DNA of 64,000 nucleotides from Pogona vitticeps (GCF_051106095.1 NC_135787.1:160030001-160094000), one strand, 5' to 3'; counted from the first letter of the stretch, positions 22,301-34,199 are shown. Notes: generated from the letters alone by a model not told the origin. Numbers and translations are program-made.

Positions 22301-22427
22301 CTCCTTCTCGGTAGTTCCATTCCTGAATCTGATTCTGAAGTTCTTTCTGACAGAGGCCAACGGGCAGGAGACAGATGTAGAGGAGAAGTGGGAAAGTGCC
22401 CACAATCAACATTTTGACAGCTTTCAT
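22301..22427 (-). CDS. Unrecognised secreted coiled-coil protein, exon 1 (signal peptide)
   Basis: The minus-strand ATG at 22427-22425 (context AAGAAAATGA) opens 42 codons: MKAVKMLIVGTFPLLLYIC, then LLPVGLCQKELQ and EWNYREG, followed by a consensus donor GTAAGA (phase 1). The first 25 or so residues are a textbook signal peptide (short basic start, hydrophobic core, likely cleavage after VGLC). An upstream in-frame ATG at 22451 would spoil the signal peptide. It also lies beyond a plausible splice acceptor (TTTTCTTTTTC..CTTCCAG, exon starting at 22434), so a 5' non-coding exon is likely upstream. Joined with exons 2 and 3, the product is about 159 residues. Only one cysteine is present, near the cleavage site. 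The gene is flanked by HEBP1 and FAM234B. No known family came to mind. Confidence 0.75.
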
Positions 22428-22449
22428 TTTCTTGCTGGAAGGACAGGTC

Positions 22450-23330
22450 AATTTTGAAAAAGAAAATCTGAGTGTAACTGATTATCAGAAATAATTCAAT
22501 AGGCTAAAATAATACCACGTAACAGCTTGCACATGACTGTAGTACTTCATACAGCAGGTGAAGAAGTGCATATTTCCTCCACATATACTTCTTGCTGGTA
22601 GAAAAGCAGCAGTTCTAGGACTAGCTCAGTCAGTCAGTCAACTTAGATACTGCCCAATAATGCAATACACACTCCCTGGCAATACGCTCACTCACTCAAA
22701 CAAAAAAACATTAATTATAACACATCATCAGCAATGAACAATAAACAATAAAGGAATCATGACTCACCAAAACTAACTAAAGTAAACAAATTTAAAACGC
22801 AGTTGGACATTGAGTAGTACACATTAATAAAAGTGAACTGAGCACTGAAACAAACAGAGCCAGTGGATATAAGCAAGGATTGGAGATTTGTGTTCATAAC
22901 TGTTAGTACCTGTTGTTGCGTCCACCCTCGTACCCCTTGCTTGACCATCAAGCCTCAGAGCACACAAAGGCAAACACTCCCCTCTTTTTCACTGCTGCCA
23001 CCAGGTGATCACTAAATCACCATTGCTTCAGAAAGATTCAGTTCCACACTTCAAGGTCTTTTAAATAGAACTTGTTTATTGATTACAGAAATTGAAATAC
23101 ACTCCTAACTCTAATCACACCTCAGAATTCCCCAAACTCCACACTCTGTCTCCTTCTCCTTTCTCTCACTCCGACTCCTACTGACTCTGTTACTCTTATT
23201 GACTCGTGCTGACTGACTCTGACTCTCTGACTTCGCCTCTTATAGCATCTCTCTCAGTAATGCCTCTCAGCAACATGAATATGCATGAACATAACAAAAT
23301 ATGAACCATTTACCTAATAAATGGGGAACA
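22450..23330. other. Upstream region of the unrecognised gene
   Basis: No recognisable exon or complete element is seen. It contains a TCAGTCAGTCAG run near 22628 and a CT/GACT-rich stretch at about 23150-23250. A promoter or 5' non-coding exon of the minus-strand gene may lie here but cannot be pinned down. Confidence 0.45.
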
Positions 23331-23334
23331 CTAC

Positions 23335-24600
23335 ACCTGTAATCAGTTTAACTATTGCATTTTGGACCTGTTGTAATTTCTGCACTAGTTTCAAGGGCAT
23401 CCCCATGTACAGAACATTACAATAGGCTATTTTAGAGATTACCAAAGCATGAACCACTGTTGCTAGGCATTTCCATTCCATTGCATTGCATTCTGTGATT
23501 GCACAGGTGGGAAATCAAATGGAGCTGATAAAAGGCACTTTCGGCCATGGCAGATATCTGTATCTCCATAGAGATGGCCAAGTCCAAGAGTACACCTGGA
23601 CTCTGAACCCAATCTTTCAGGGTGAGTGTAACCCTGTGAAGATAAGGTAGTTGTCCCTCTAACTGGTCAGGTGAACCTCCCAAAAGTAGGATCTCTATCT
23701 TATCTGAATTCCATTTCAGTTTCTTGTCCTTTGTCCAATCCATTATTGCAGCCAGACAGCACTCCAGGATCTGCAGTGCATTACTTGGAGATGAAGAGTG
23801 AGAGACAGATCTGTGTGTCCTCTGCTGTTGGTGACAATGTTCATGATGACAATGAACTCCAAATCTCTGAATGACTTCTCTTAGAGGCTTCATATGTTAA
23901 AAAGCATTGGGGAAATGATTGAACTCTGGAAAACTCCATAACAGAGGTCCAAAGGGGTAGAGATCTCCTCCCCAAGCTTTCTCTGAGAAAGGCCCTCAAG
24001 GAAGGATTGAAACCACCAGAGAATGGTGCCCCCAAGTCCCAAACTCAAGAGATGACACAGAAGGATACTGTGGTTAATGGTATCAAAACCCATAAAAAGC
24101 TCCAGGAGGACCTGTAGGGTTATACTCCCATTGTTTGTCTCTTGGGAGATCATCATGCAGGGTGACCAATGCAATTTTGGTTCCATGATGTGGCCTGAAT
24201 TCTGGCTGAAATGGATCAAGACTATCTTTGCCCTCCACGAACATTTGCAACTGGTCAGTCACCACTGACCCAATCAACTTGACCAAAAATGATATTTTTG
24301 TCATTGGCCTGTTTTTTCAGAATGAGCTTTAAAAGGCAAGGCAAATATTCCTCCCAAAGAGATGCATTGATGATATGTATAGCCCATTCTGTAGATACCT
24401 CCTTAGCTGTTTTTAGGAGCCATGAAGGGCAACAATCCAGAGAGGAAGTGGTGGCTTTGCACCATGCAAGTGCTTTGCCCACATCTTTGGGTTGCACTAA
24501 CTGATCCAGTACAACCTGATTAGACAGTGCTTGGGACATCTCCATCAGATCCTCTGAACCCAACAAGGAGTCCTTAGTTCTAAAGCAGGCTACCAGTCTA
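23335..24600 (-). repeat. L2-clade LINE fragment, reverse transcriptase region
   Basis: Minus-strand frames read SLDCCPSWLLKTAKEV, FGFDTINHSILLCHLLSLGLGG, SSIISPMLFNIYE, NSDKIEILLLGGSPDQ, VTLTLKDWVQSPGVLLDL, AMAESAFYQLHLISHL, then (frame-shifted) HALVISKIAYCNVLYMGMPL and KLQQVQNAIVKLIT. This is the order of an L2-type reverse transcriptase. Many frame changes indicate an old copy. It is truncated at both ends. Confidence 0.85.
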
Positions 24601-24619
24601 TCACAGTTTTCTATATTTG

Positions 24620-26260
24620 AATGTAAAGTTTGCTTTTGTCCTCGACATGCTAGTTTCCCATTCCCAGAAAGTTTAACGTAGGGGAGCTTTCAAACATGCC
24701 ATTCTGCATACATCGTGTGAAGAGGTTCTGTCTGCTCTCATTGCTATTTTTGTATATTTAAAAGTTGTCATCCTACAAGAATGGCAGTGCTATGATATGA
24801 AAGAAGAATCTTTCAAGTTTTAAAGATCTTTTTTCAACTTAAAGACCTGCCTTTAAAAATATAGGGCATTCTGGTGAATCCAGATAATAAAGATGCCAGC
24901 TCAGCTCTATCCAGCCATGTGCAATAGCAAATAATAGGCCCTGATTATGGTACACCCCTCAAGAGAGATCATAAGATACAGGCCAGCTACTGAAGGGTCT
25001 GGGCGAAAGCAACAGCCTTGGTAGTACAGCACTTGCTTTGCATTAAATTTCCCCAAGTTCTTTCCTTGTACTGTATCTCTGGTTTTGAAGGGGTCACAAA
25101 GGAGGAGGTTGTGGAAGGCTGCTCCCTTGAGACTCTGTGAAGTTGCTTGGGGTTGTAATAAGAGATAGTATTGCCTAGAAGTGGGAAAAGTTACTTTTTC
25201 AACTGCCAGCCTCAAAATGCCTTCATGGGACATGCTGGCTCAAGCAATCTGGTAAAGCAGCAGAACAAATTGCAAGGTAAATTTCATATTATAAAATTAA
25301 AATCAACTGGAACGAGTGTTGACTCTATTCATAAGGTTGTGTCATGTTGACTGAAAAAGTACACTCCTGGATTCCTTCCAAAAAAAAGGAATAGGTTTTA
25401 TTTTACAAAGAGCAGAATCAAAGTAGTTCTGGTGAATAAAAGACACATGGACAGCCCGATATGACAATTCCATGCTTGAAGTAAAAAATAATGCTGCAGC
25501 TATTTTTCCTTGAAGGTCACGTCCTTCCCCTCCTACTCTCTCTTCAACTGTCCACCCTAACTGCCTCTAAACACCCATTCCTCAGCAGTTTCTTCCATCT
25601 CCCTGGCAACCAACCACACCCACTTCATTCTGTTCTCCGGTATCTAATCACTCCCACGTCTAGTTATTACATTTGTACTGTATCTGTATGCTGTCTGCAT
25701 GTGAGAGTCAATGCATTGTAGTGGTAATGTTGTTTGAATGGGATGTAGGAGATCCTGATCCGCTTCTCTGCGGAGTCATGACTCATCACATGATGGGTGA
25801 TCTTAGGTCACATACCCTCTCTGTCGGACCTGCCTCATGAGGTTATTGTGGGATGAGGTGGGAAGGATGAAAGCCAAGTACACTGCCTGAGAGCACTGGA
25901 GGAAGGCAAGGCATGATTGCTGCTTATAATGCAGATACACATTGCAATGAAAAGGCTTCACACATCTTAAAGGTGAATGAAATTATAGATGGCATAAGCC
26001 GTCATGGACTCCAGCCCACATCTACCAGCTGCATGGTGTGCTATGTTATCTAAAACCCGATTGTGCATTAATATGCATGCAACTTGACGTTGTGCCATCT
26101 CTGAGGCAAAATGTGATCCTTGAAGTACTTTTGCTGGAAAATTGCACAAATGGACCCACTGAGAATGTGTGATTCTGCAATTTCATGGAGCATAACACCT
26201 GGCACATTTATACCAGCACAAACAGCCTGCATGACAAGCATGCACCCACACACATTCACA
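24620..26260. other. Intergenic, no gene seen
   Basis: No known element or exon was recognised. The region 25735-25920 has a faint L2/CR1-like character, and there is an A-rich run at 25380-25387. Confidence 0.45.
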
Positions 26261-26278
26261 GGCATGTGGGGACACTCT

Positions 26279-26371
26279 GTGTGTGTGTGTCTGTGTCTGT
26301 GTCTGTGTGTCTGTCTGTGTGTGTATGTGTCTGTGTCTGTGTCTGTGTGTGTGTGTGTGCGTGTGCGTGTG
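26279..26371 (+). repeat. Compound TG / TCTG microsatellite
   Basis: TG units are interrupted by TCTG at irregular intervals for about 90 bases. ORFs on both strands here are repeat artefacts. Confidence 0.9.
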
Positions 26372-26989
26372 ATTCTACTGCAAACAGTGATTTCAGAGAG
26401 CAAGGGATATGGAAAATGCAGCAGATTATCATCATCTATTATTGGCTCACCTTTCAAAAAATAGTTGTGTGGAACGAGAAAACAAGCAATGGCCTCTGTT
26501 TTTGTTCCAAGCCTCAGGATACAGTATAAGCTTCTTGATGAATGATGTTTCAGCTAGTTTTGTAAATAGCCATTATGAATAATGTCATACTGGTATTTCT
26601 GCATTTCATTCCCCTTTGAACTCACCACCACCCCATTGTATAATGCCTGTCAAGAAAAGGCTTTAATTGTAACAAAACTCCACTGAACAACATGCCTGAG
26701 TTGCAGTAAGCATAGCTGTAATCTTTACAACCTATTTATGGATTTTCAATTGCCTGGCAAAATACATTTCTACAGGAATTTTATCTGACAGTGCTTTTTT
26801 GGGGGGGTTTGTTTGCTTTTTTTGTTACATGAAAAGCAATTGAAAGGAAGTCTGAAGCAGCTTCAAGGCTGTGAAGTGAATGTGTGTGTGTGATTATGTG
26901 TGTGACAGAAAGACAGAGGTTGAGGCGGGGGGGGGATGCCTCCTGAAAGATCTATTTACATTTAAGAGAAAGCTGTAGTGGGATAAATC

Positions 26990-27425
26990 TGCGAAGATTC
27001 TTAGTCATCCAGGTGTGGTTATCTGGAAGTTGAGTCATGACAACTGGTCTTCTTTCTTGTTAGGTTGAAATGTTTTGCTACTCATCCAAGCAGCTTCTTC
27101 AGTCTGAGGAAAGTTGGTAGGAGATCCCTGATGTATCCTCCAAGTTAATTTCACTCCACCCTGGTCTATTCAGGCTCGTTAGAAGTACAAAGGACTAGGG
27201 GTGAGGGACAATCCCACTTCTGCAGTCATTCTCCACCCAATATCATGGGTCGCTGATGGTTGTAAACAGTGATCTTTCTTGTGTGTATCCCTAATCCTTC
27301 TGGGGATGGATGAAAGGGCATGCAGTTTCAGAGAGGCAGATTCCCCCTTGGTTTTGTGGAAGGGAATGAAACCATTAATGCTGTTTACCTACCCCATTCC
27401 AGCACTAGGCCTTCCTCATGGTATT
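26990..27425 (-). mobile_element. Penelope-like element fragment, 3' region
   Basis: On the minus strand this reads GTCCTTTGTACTTCTAACGAG, then ACATCAGGGATCTCCTACCAA, then CTGAAGAAGCTGCTTGGATG, AGTAGCAAAACATTTCAACC, and ends ACCACACCTGGATGACTAAG. The plus-strand copy at 59560-59765 has the same blocks in the same order. I associate this wording with Penelope-like retroelements; the GGATGAG..GCGAAAyGTTT piece resembles the hammerhead-type core such elements carry. No protein-coding part is preserved. Confidence 0.6.
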
Positions 27426-27429
27426 ATCT

Positions 27430-28430
27430 TATCTTTATAACAAGAAACCAGAATGTTAAGAGCATAGGTACCTTGTACATCACCTGAGGAACTGGTCTCA
27501 GAGCATTAGTTCATCTGGACCAGTAAATGTCTATTCTGATTGGCAATTGTTCTCCAGCTATCAAGTTGGATTCTTTCCTTGCCTTTGTGTCACCTGGTGC
27601 TTTTCCTTCCAAATATTAATCAGACATGACTTTGATCAATTTTCAAAATCCGACATGATCAGAGATATTCAGGGTGCTGCGTAGTAATAATGTTAACTGC
27701 ATCTGTTGAATTAATATATCCAGTTTGACCCTGGTAATGTTAGATCAGTTCAAATAAAGATTAATGGAACATTGGATATAATACTGAGAATAACCTTTAC
27801 TCTGTTGCTTCTTAAGAACTATGAAGTGGCAGGCAACCTCCTCACAGCTGAAAGGATGCTGCTTTAAACTGGAGTAAGATTTCACCTTTAAATGAGATTT
27901 GGCTACATGAACAGTTGTTTACATTCTCATTGAATAGACCAATATTCATTTAACAAATGTATGGAGGATATAATGCTTGACATTTCTTTAGAGAAGATGC
28001 AACTACAATTCATTTCATTTTGGAACAATTTAAATCCTAACTGCCAACTAAAATTCATATATTATTGATATATTTAAAAAATTAATCTGTCAGTCCATTA
28101 CAAGGAAATGGTTTATCTGTTAACTGAAATCTTGTTTATTGGGTCAATTAATCTGTGTCTACAATGACAAAAAATAAACCATTATATTTTCTGCATGGAT
28201 ATTAGATTTGCTGTTGGGGTGGGGACCCATTTACATGAAAAATGAAGGAGTTCATCCCTTTGAGGAAACCTTCCCAATAGAAGCTGATCAAGTAAAAGAA
28301 ATTACTTATCACTATTTCTGTCTCCACTATCCAGGTTGTAAATGCTGTTACTTATGTAGCCAAAACTTAAGAGGGCCTGGGGATGGGGGTGTGGGAGAAG
28401 GATAGTGATTGAAGTGTTGGACTGGCACTT
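27430..28430. other. Intergenic, no gene seen
   Basis: This is AT-rich sequence without recognisable exon, LINE or SINE. A 65-codon ORF at 28208-28405 has no supporting features. Confidence 0.45.
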
Positions 28431-28439
28431 AGGAAATCA

Positions 28440-29012
28440 AGATACTGAAATCAACTGAAAAAGGGACTGTAGCAAAGAAATCAGAAGAAGTCTGAGGCTT
28501 GAAAGAGCAACAATGAAGGAGCTTAGAAAAGACCATTAAGTGTAAGGATGTGTCACTGGACACCAAGACCAAGATCATTCACACACTTGCTTTTCTGATC
28601 ACTATGTACAGATGTCAAAACTGAACAATAAAGAAAATTGACAGGAAATATCATGCTGGAGGGTTGCTTTTCAGATAGCTTGAACTGCCAGAAAAAGTGG
28701 GTCCCAGTTCAAATCAAACCTGAACTAACTTTGCAAGCAAAAAGGTTGAAACTGAGGCTGTCCTCCTTTGGGCATGTAATGAGAAAGCGAGACATGCTGG
28801 GGAAAATGATAATGCTAGAAAAAGTTGAAGGCATCAGGAAAAGAGGGAAACCATCCATGAGATGGAGTGAATGAATAAAGAAAATCACATCCTTGAGTTA
28901 GCAAGGGTTGAGCAGGGCTGTTAATGATAAGATACTTTGGAGGTCACTTGTTCATAGGGTTGGTATAAGTCAAAAGCAAGTTAATGGCACATAACAAAAC
29001 AACAACAACAAT
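28440..29012 (+). repeat. RTE-like LINE 3' end
   Basis: The frame at 28638-28874 gives KPELTLQAKRLKLRLSSFG, HVMRKRDMLGKMIMLEKVEG and KRGKPSMRW, the post-RT segment found at the end of RTE-type ORFs. Upstream are cagaagaagtctgaggcttg and aaggatgtgtcactggacacc. It ends atagggttggtataagtc.. followed by an ACAACAACA tail, the expected 3' terminus. It is a more decayed, different lineage from the BovB copies. Confidence 0.7.
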
Positions 29013-29014
29013 TC

Positions 29015-30915
29015 AGCCATGACACTCTCTGAATAAGCTTGTGGCAGTCATTCATCATGATGTAACTCACAGGGTGTTGTGAAGAAAAAAGTGGAGGGAA
29101 AAAGCCATGTATATTGCTTTGTGTTTACTGAAGGAAAAACAGAATATAAAACAATTGGTAAAATAAATAAAAGAGCACCCCAATACACAAGCCTGAAATG
29201 GCAAGGAAGCCATTCAGGCTGATTTTGGCTTTGTCTGAACAATAACAGAAAATTCTGAATGGTGTGAGTTGCTGTTTCACTGTGGAACAGACTGCCTCAG
29301 GAAGTGGCAAATCTACTTTCAATGGTTGCCGATCTAATTTAGGGAGAGCCTGGACTGTCAGTCCCATCCGCATGGCAAGCAGTCCCCTGCCCACTGTGTC
29401 TACAGGAGCTTCCAAGAACTGGTCACTCACAGCACTGCTAAGTTCCTTTTCTTGAATTGGGTAGGATTGGGTCAATTCCTTAAAAAAGCTATCATTACTG
29501 AATCAAGATTATCTGCACTCATCCATAAGATTTATATCATTATTAGCCTGAATTGCATAGTTTCTCATGTGAGGAATGAGGAAGTGAGTCTTCCAAATGG
29601 CTGATGATGTCACACTGCTTGGACTTTTGGTAAGCCCTAAGAAAATTAAATTACCTTTCCAGTGGAGTATGAACATCATCTCATAATAACTTGGGAACAG
29701 TTCCAGGCCAGCCTCTTGGCATCCTTAGGAATTATTGAGATTTTGCTCAAATATGAATGAACCTGAGATTTAATTATACTGTATATTCAAATATATATAT
29801 ATAGTCCCCTTACTGTACTGTATGTGTTGATAATATCAGGTTAATGCTGCTAATATTGAAAAAAAAACCCTATACTTTATAAAAGATACACAGCCTGATT
29901 TCATAACTACTGAAGGAGAAGAAAGTCCAGATGGGTTCAGTCTGAATGGTTTGTGTTTCACATTTTCAGATGAATTATGCCATTCTTAGTCTTATGTAAC
30001 CCTATTGAGGGGTCATGAGGGAAGGATGAGTTTTTCAAAAGGAGCATTGGAGAAGATAGAATTAACCCTTTCCTTCTCAAAAAGAACATCTCCCAGAATC
30101 TCCTTCTGTCCTGCAATTGACACAAAGAAATGGGTTTTTTAAAACATCTAAAAGCAGCATGATAGGATGGGCAAAGAAAATTTCCTATCTTTTGATCAGG
30201 GATTAGAGATAAGAGAGAGTCAGTGGGTAAAATATGTTATCACTAATCATTGGCTAACTGTGGGGAGCATTCTAAAGACTATGCCTAATGCACACACTAG
30301 TGGGTGCAGTGGTTCTATAAGATATTTCATATAGCTAGCAATATTCAAAGGCATGGGAGAATAGGAGGGAAAAGAGAACAAGGAGAATTATCTACTTTGT
30401 AATTGCTATGGATACAGAAGAGATGCAAGGATGACAATTTCCTTCAAAGAAGAATTATTTGATGAAGATCCTACAGTTTTAGAAAGTGAAGTGAAACCTG
30501 CTCTCAAAGCAACTGAAAGAAACAAATCATCAAGAATAGAAGAGATGCCATTAAAAATAGAGACTGAATCTTAACAAGAATATTCCAGCATATATGGAAT
30601 ATAAAACAACAGTCCACAGACCGGAAATGCAGAAAATATATTCTGATTCAAAATAAGGAAATACCAAGACTGCAGTAACTGTAATCTCCTATGGAAGCAA
30701 AGTGATGCTCAAAGTTTTGTAAAAAAAATATTATTAACATATATGATGCAAGAAATGCCTGATGTTCAACTGGGGAAAAAAGAGAGAGAGTAATTAAATA
30801 TTGCATTTCAAACATACTTTGGCTATGGGAGTGTATTGAAGAATTTCAGAAGAAAATCAGTTTATGCCTGGGTTACAGTAAATCCTGTAACTATGTTAAA
30901 AAGGGGAATGGTAGT
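29015..30915. other. Intergenic, mostly unassigned
   Basis: A repeat-like piece with 'tgtggaacagactgcctcag' and 'gagagcctggactgtcagtc' lies at about 29125-29430. This wording recurs in reptile repeats but I cannot name the family. The rest is unassigned AT-rich DNA. Confidence 0.4.
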
Positions 30916-30924
30916 ATGATGCTT

Positions 30925-31650
30925 ATATACTGCCACATGCCTTTGCACAGTTGCACAGGCCCCAGTGACGCATACCTTAGTTACAGCTCGTCAGGAGTAC
31001 TGCAACATGTTCTACATGGGGCTGCCTTTGAAGAGTGTTTGGAAAGTTCATCTGGTTTAGAATACTGCAGCCAAACTGATGACTGGTGCTGTTTACAGGG
31101 AACATGTAACTCCCTTATTACAACAGCTTCACTAGCTGCACTCTGTTCTGGACCCAATTCAAAATGCTGGTTATTATCTATAAAGGCCTATATGACTTGG
31201 GTTCAAGCTGTTTAAAGAATTATATCATCCCATGTGGGCCTACCAGGCTTTTAAGATTTTCTTTCAGTTCCACCACCTTCCTAAGCTTGTTAGGTGAGGA
31301 CATGAGGGAAGGCCTTCTCAGTGGTTGCTGAGGAATGAGTTGCCTCGAGAAGCCAGATTGGTCCCCTCCCTCTTGTCCATCATCCCTCCCTCTTTCCATC
31401 ATCAGGAAAAGAGCCTCCTTTTCAAACAGATTTTAGAGTGATGAATGTCTAGAAAATGCTCTATTATTTGAAATTCAGATATTTTTCAAAATCTTTTTTA
31501 ATCCTGACTGATATTTCATTGTTTTTCAATGTCTAGTTTTGTGTGTAATTTTAAACTGTTATAACTGTGATTTTAATCATTGTGAGCTGCCTTGGGTCCC
31601 TATGGGGAGGAAACTGGTATATAAGTAAACTAAATAAATAAAACAGTTTT
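30925..31650 (+). repeat. L2-clade LINE 3' fragment, old
   Basis: Frame-shifted translation resembles HTLVTARQEYCNMFYMGLPLK, VYREHVTPLLQQLH and FKLFKELYH, followed by a 3' UTR (tgagctgccttgggtcccta .. ggtatataagtaaac) and an AAATAAATAAA tail. It matches the L2 copy at 12565-13360 but is much more decayed. Confidence 0.7.
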
Positions 31651-31689
31651 CTGTACTTTGGTTCAGTCATACATCTAAATGATTTCTGC

Positions 31690-32225
31690 AGCCAAGAAAT
31701 CAGAAGAAGACTACGATCGAGAAGGGCACCTATGTAGGGTGACAAAAGATCATCAAGCGTAAATACGTATAACAGGAGACCAAGGCCGATATCATTCATT
31801 TTATAGTATTCCTGGTTACAGCATATGGATGCAAAACCTGGACAGTAAAGAAGGTTGACAGGAAAACATTCAGTTAATTTGAAATATAGTGCGAGATGAG
31901 AGCTTTATAAATACCACAGAGAGGCAGAAAGACAAATGGGTGCTAGTGGTGCTAGAAGCTAATATGATTAAACTTATGCTATTGTATTTTAGGCATGTCA
32001 TGAAAAGACAAGACTTACTGGAAAAGACAATAACATTAGGGAAGTGTAGGGCAGTATGAAAGCAGAATGATTAAATGTGAGACAGATTGACTAATAAAAC
32101 AACCCTTGGCCTTTAGTTGGCCAGATCTCCTCCGCAGGGTTAATGACAGGACTTTGTGGAGGTAAATCGTTCATAGAGTTGCCACAAGTTGGAAGTGATT
32201 TGATGCCTAATTACCACAAATGGCT
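31690..32225 (+). repeat. RTE-like LINE 3' fragment
   Basis: It carries aagaaatcagaagaagacta, an RTE-like CKTWTVKKVDRK equivalent, YFRHVMKRQDLLEKTITLGK, and a tail with atagagttgccacaagttgg. It is the same lineage as 28440-29012, heavily mutated. Confidence 0.65.
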
Positions 32226-32849
32226 ATGTAAAGCAGATCATTGTGGTTACAATGTATATAACCTGACCCTTATCCCCTAAGCCTCGGTTTCAGGTGAACA
32301 TGAACTCAGGCGTGCACCCCTTATTTTAGTTAAGCAGGCTGCGCATTACAGTTTCAAGTAGTATGATGTTAGTAAGTTCTTTAGGTCATTCCCCTCAAAG
32401 CCCGTCATGCAAAAACATTCAGCTTGATTCTAAAATTTCAGACCACAAGCAGAAGGAAATGCTCACATGTATGTTTCTTACTTCTGAATATCTTTAAAAA
32501 GAGCATTATATATACATTTATATTCTACAGCACCCCAATATGTATACCAGTATTGAACAAGATCGAAAAACACTGAGTTTATTATCCCCAAAGCTCAAAA
32601 CATATATTAACACAGAAATGAGCAAAAAAACCCCAAAAAACAACCAATCGCCAACTGCATACTCAGCCTGTGATCCTAAACACCCTTAATTGGTAGTAAG
32701 CCCCTCAGTAAAACTTGCTTTGATGTAGGCATGCATATGATTTTATTGTTAATCTGTGGTATGCATGTACATAGTTAGCTATTCTCAAGCTGGTGTGTTT
32801 TTAATCAATATCCGGGCATTCTCTCTCTCTCTAACATTCTCTTTTTCTC

Positions 32850-32850
<1 letters not shown>
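32226..32850. other. Intergenic, no gene seen
   Basis: No exon or named repeat was recognised apart from a CT run before the CA microsatellite. Confidence 0.4.

Positions 32851-32853
<3 letters not shown>

Positions 32854-32936
<83 letters not shown>
32854..32936 (+). repeat. (CA)n microsatellite, about 41 units
   Basis: This is a perfect CA repeat of roughly 83 bases following a CT-rich stretch. It is long and uninterrupted, so likely polymorphic. Confidence 0.97.
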
Positions 32937-32937
<1 letters not shown>

Positions 32938-33103
32938 TTGCTCAGTATGAGATGTTAAAAGGGTTTTCTAAAGTGTCAGTTGCACCATTTTTCATGCATA
33001 ATAATATCCGCCCTGACTTCCTCTATCAATTGTTATTAATAATTGATCACTCTCCTTTCCAAATAAACAGTTCTTCCTTTTAAAATTAATTCTGTCATGA
33101 AAA

Positions 33104-33322
33104 TGTCTGATCAGCCGTTCCCAGCAGAGAAGAGACCAAAGTCTACAATATCAAAAGGCTGAAACGGCTGCTCCAATCTCTTCAGCGGAACATACCAAAG
33201 TGCAGGACACCAGAGAGCAACCCACTCCCTTACAGTTCCGGTCCTGTGAGACGAAGGGGCTTTGATCTTTAGTCGTTTATGATATAAAAGCCAGGAATAA
33301 ATTCTCTCACATCTGGGACTCA
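33104..33322 (+). mobile_element. Possible solo LTR of an old retrovirus-like element
   Basis: A block of about 219 bases starts TG and ends CA, with AAAA on both sides. It has a TATA-like motif (gatataaaagcc) followed closely by AATAAA, and ends tctcacatctgggactca in the style of a vertebrate retroviral LTR. No internal region is present. The AAAA flanks are weak evidence because the area is A-rich. Treat as a fossil with uncertain family. Confidence 0.35.
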
Positions 33323-33329
33323 AAAATCT

Positions 33330-33839
33330 GACCTTCTTGATCGAAGGCTCAATAAAACATAGACTGTAAAAAATTCAGACACAAATCCCAGATGTTGTAT
33401 TTTCTGGGCCTCCTGGGGCAGTTTTCTCTCTCATTCCATTTTCCTGTACCATAATACTTTGAATTCTATTGATTTTGCTGTGTAATCATCTTCACTCCTG
33501 GTTAGCCAAGTAGAATGTCCTTGTCCCTGTGTTGACCACTCATAACTAAAAACTGGGAATGGATAGTTATGTTTTTCCTTCACATAGTCAGCGTATACCT
33601 TTGAAAATATCTATAAACTATTGACCTCTAAATGTTTCAATAATTTAAAAATATACTGAGCAAAACAGTATTTAAAATCAAATATATTACTCATGAAATA
33701 CATGATGGGTTGGCATATGGTGCGAAGACGTAAAGGAAATAGTGTTCCACATGGATGGCTGCCACATACTAAATGTCCTGCTCTGAATAACTATGGAGTG
33801 GACTTTCTCAAAATGTATCACTACTAGCTTGTATAGGCG
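33330..33839. other. Intergenic, no gene seen
   Basis: Nothing recognisable lies between the possible LTR and the hAT MITE. Confidence 0.4.
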
Positions 33840-33847
33840 ACCTAAAG

Positions 33848-34087
33848 CAGTGGTCCCCAACCCTTTCCAAACCATGGACTGGTGGGGAGGGATGGGGGGT
33901 GGGGAGTCCATACATGGGTGGGTGGAGCACCCACACGTGCATGCTTGGGGAGGCAGGGCACCAATGCATGGATGGGTGGGGGCACTCATGTGCGCATGTG
34001 GGGATGGGCAAGCACCCATGCAAGTGCATGGGTGGGTGGGGCACCCATACATGGGTGTGTGGGGCACCTGTGCATGCATGCGGGGTC

Positions 34088-34119
<32 letters not shown>

Positions 34120-34199
34120 ACGCGTGCGCGCATGCGTACGTGCGTGCGTGCGTGCCACGGCCCAGTACCAGGCTCCAGACTGGGGGTTTGGAACCCCGG
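33848..34199. mobile_element. 352-bp hAT MITE with internal minisatellite
   Basis: It starts CAGTGGTCCCCAACCCTTTCC and ends with the inverted counterpart GGGGGTTTGGAACCCCGG (last bases decayed). The exact 8-bp duplication ACCTAAAG flanks it (33840-33847 and 34200-34207). Inside, blocks of 'catgggtgggtggggcaccc' type repeat several times (about 33910-34080), followed by a GT run (34091-34120) and GCGT units. The long ORFs on both strands here are artefacts of this minisatellite. Confidence 0.9.

Noticed and set aside
22428-22451. An upstream ATG adding eight residues (MTCPSSKK) to the unrecognised gene
   Set aside because: It would precede the signal peptide with a poor context, and it lies across a likely splice acceptor.
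26068-26529. ORFs of up to 129 codons on both strands
   Set aside because: They are translations of the TG/TCTG microsatellite.
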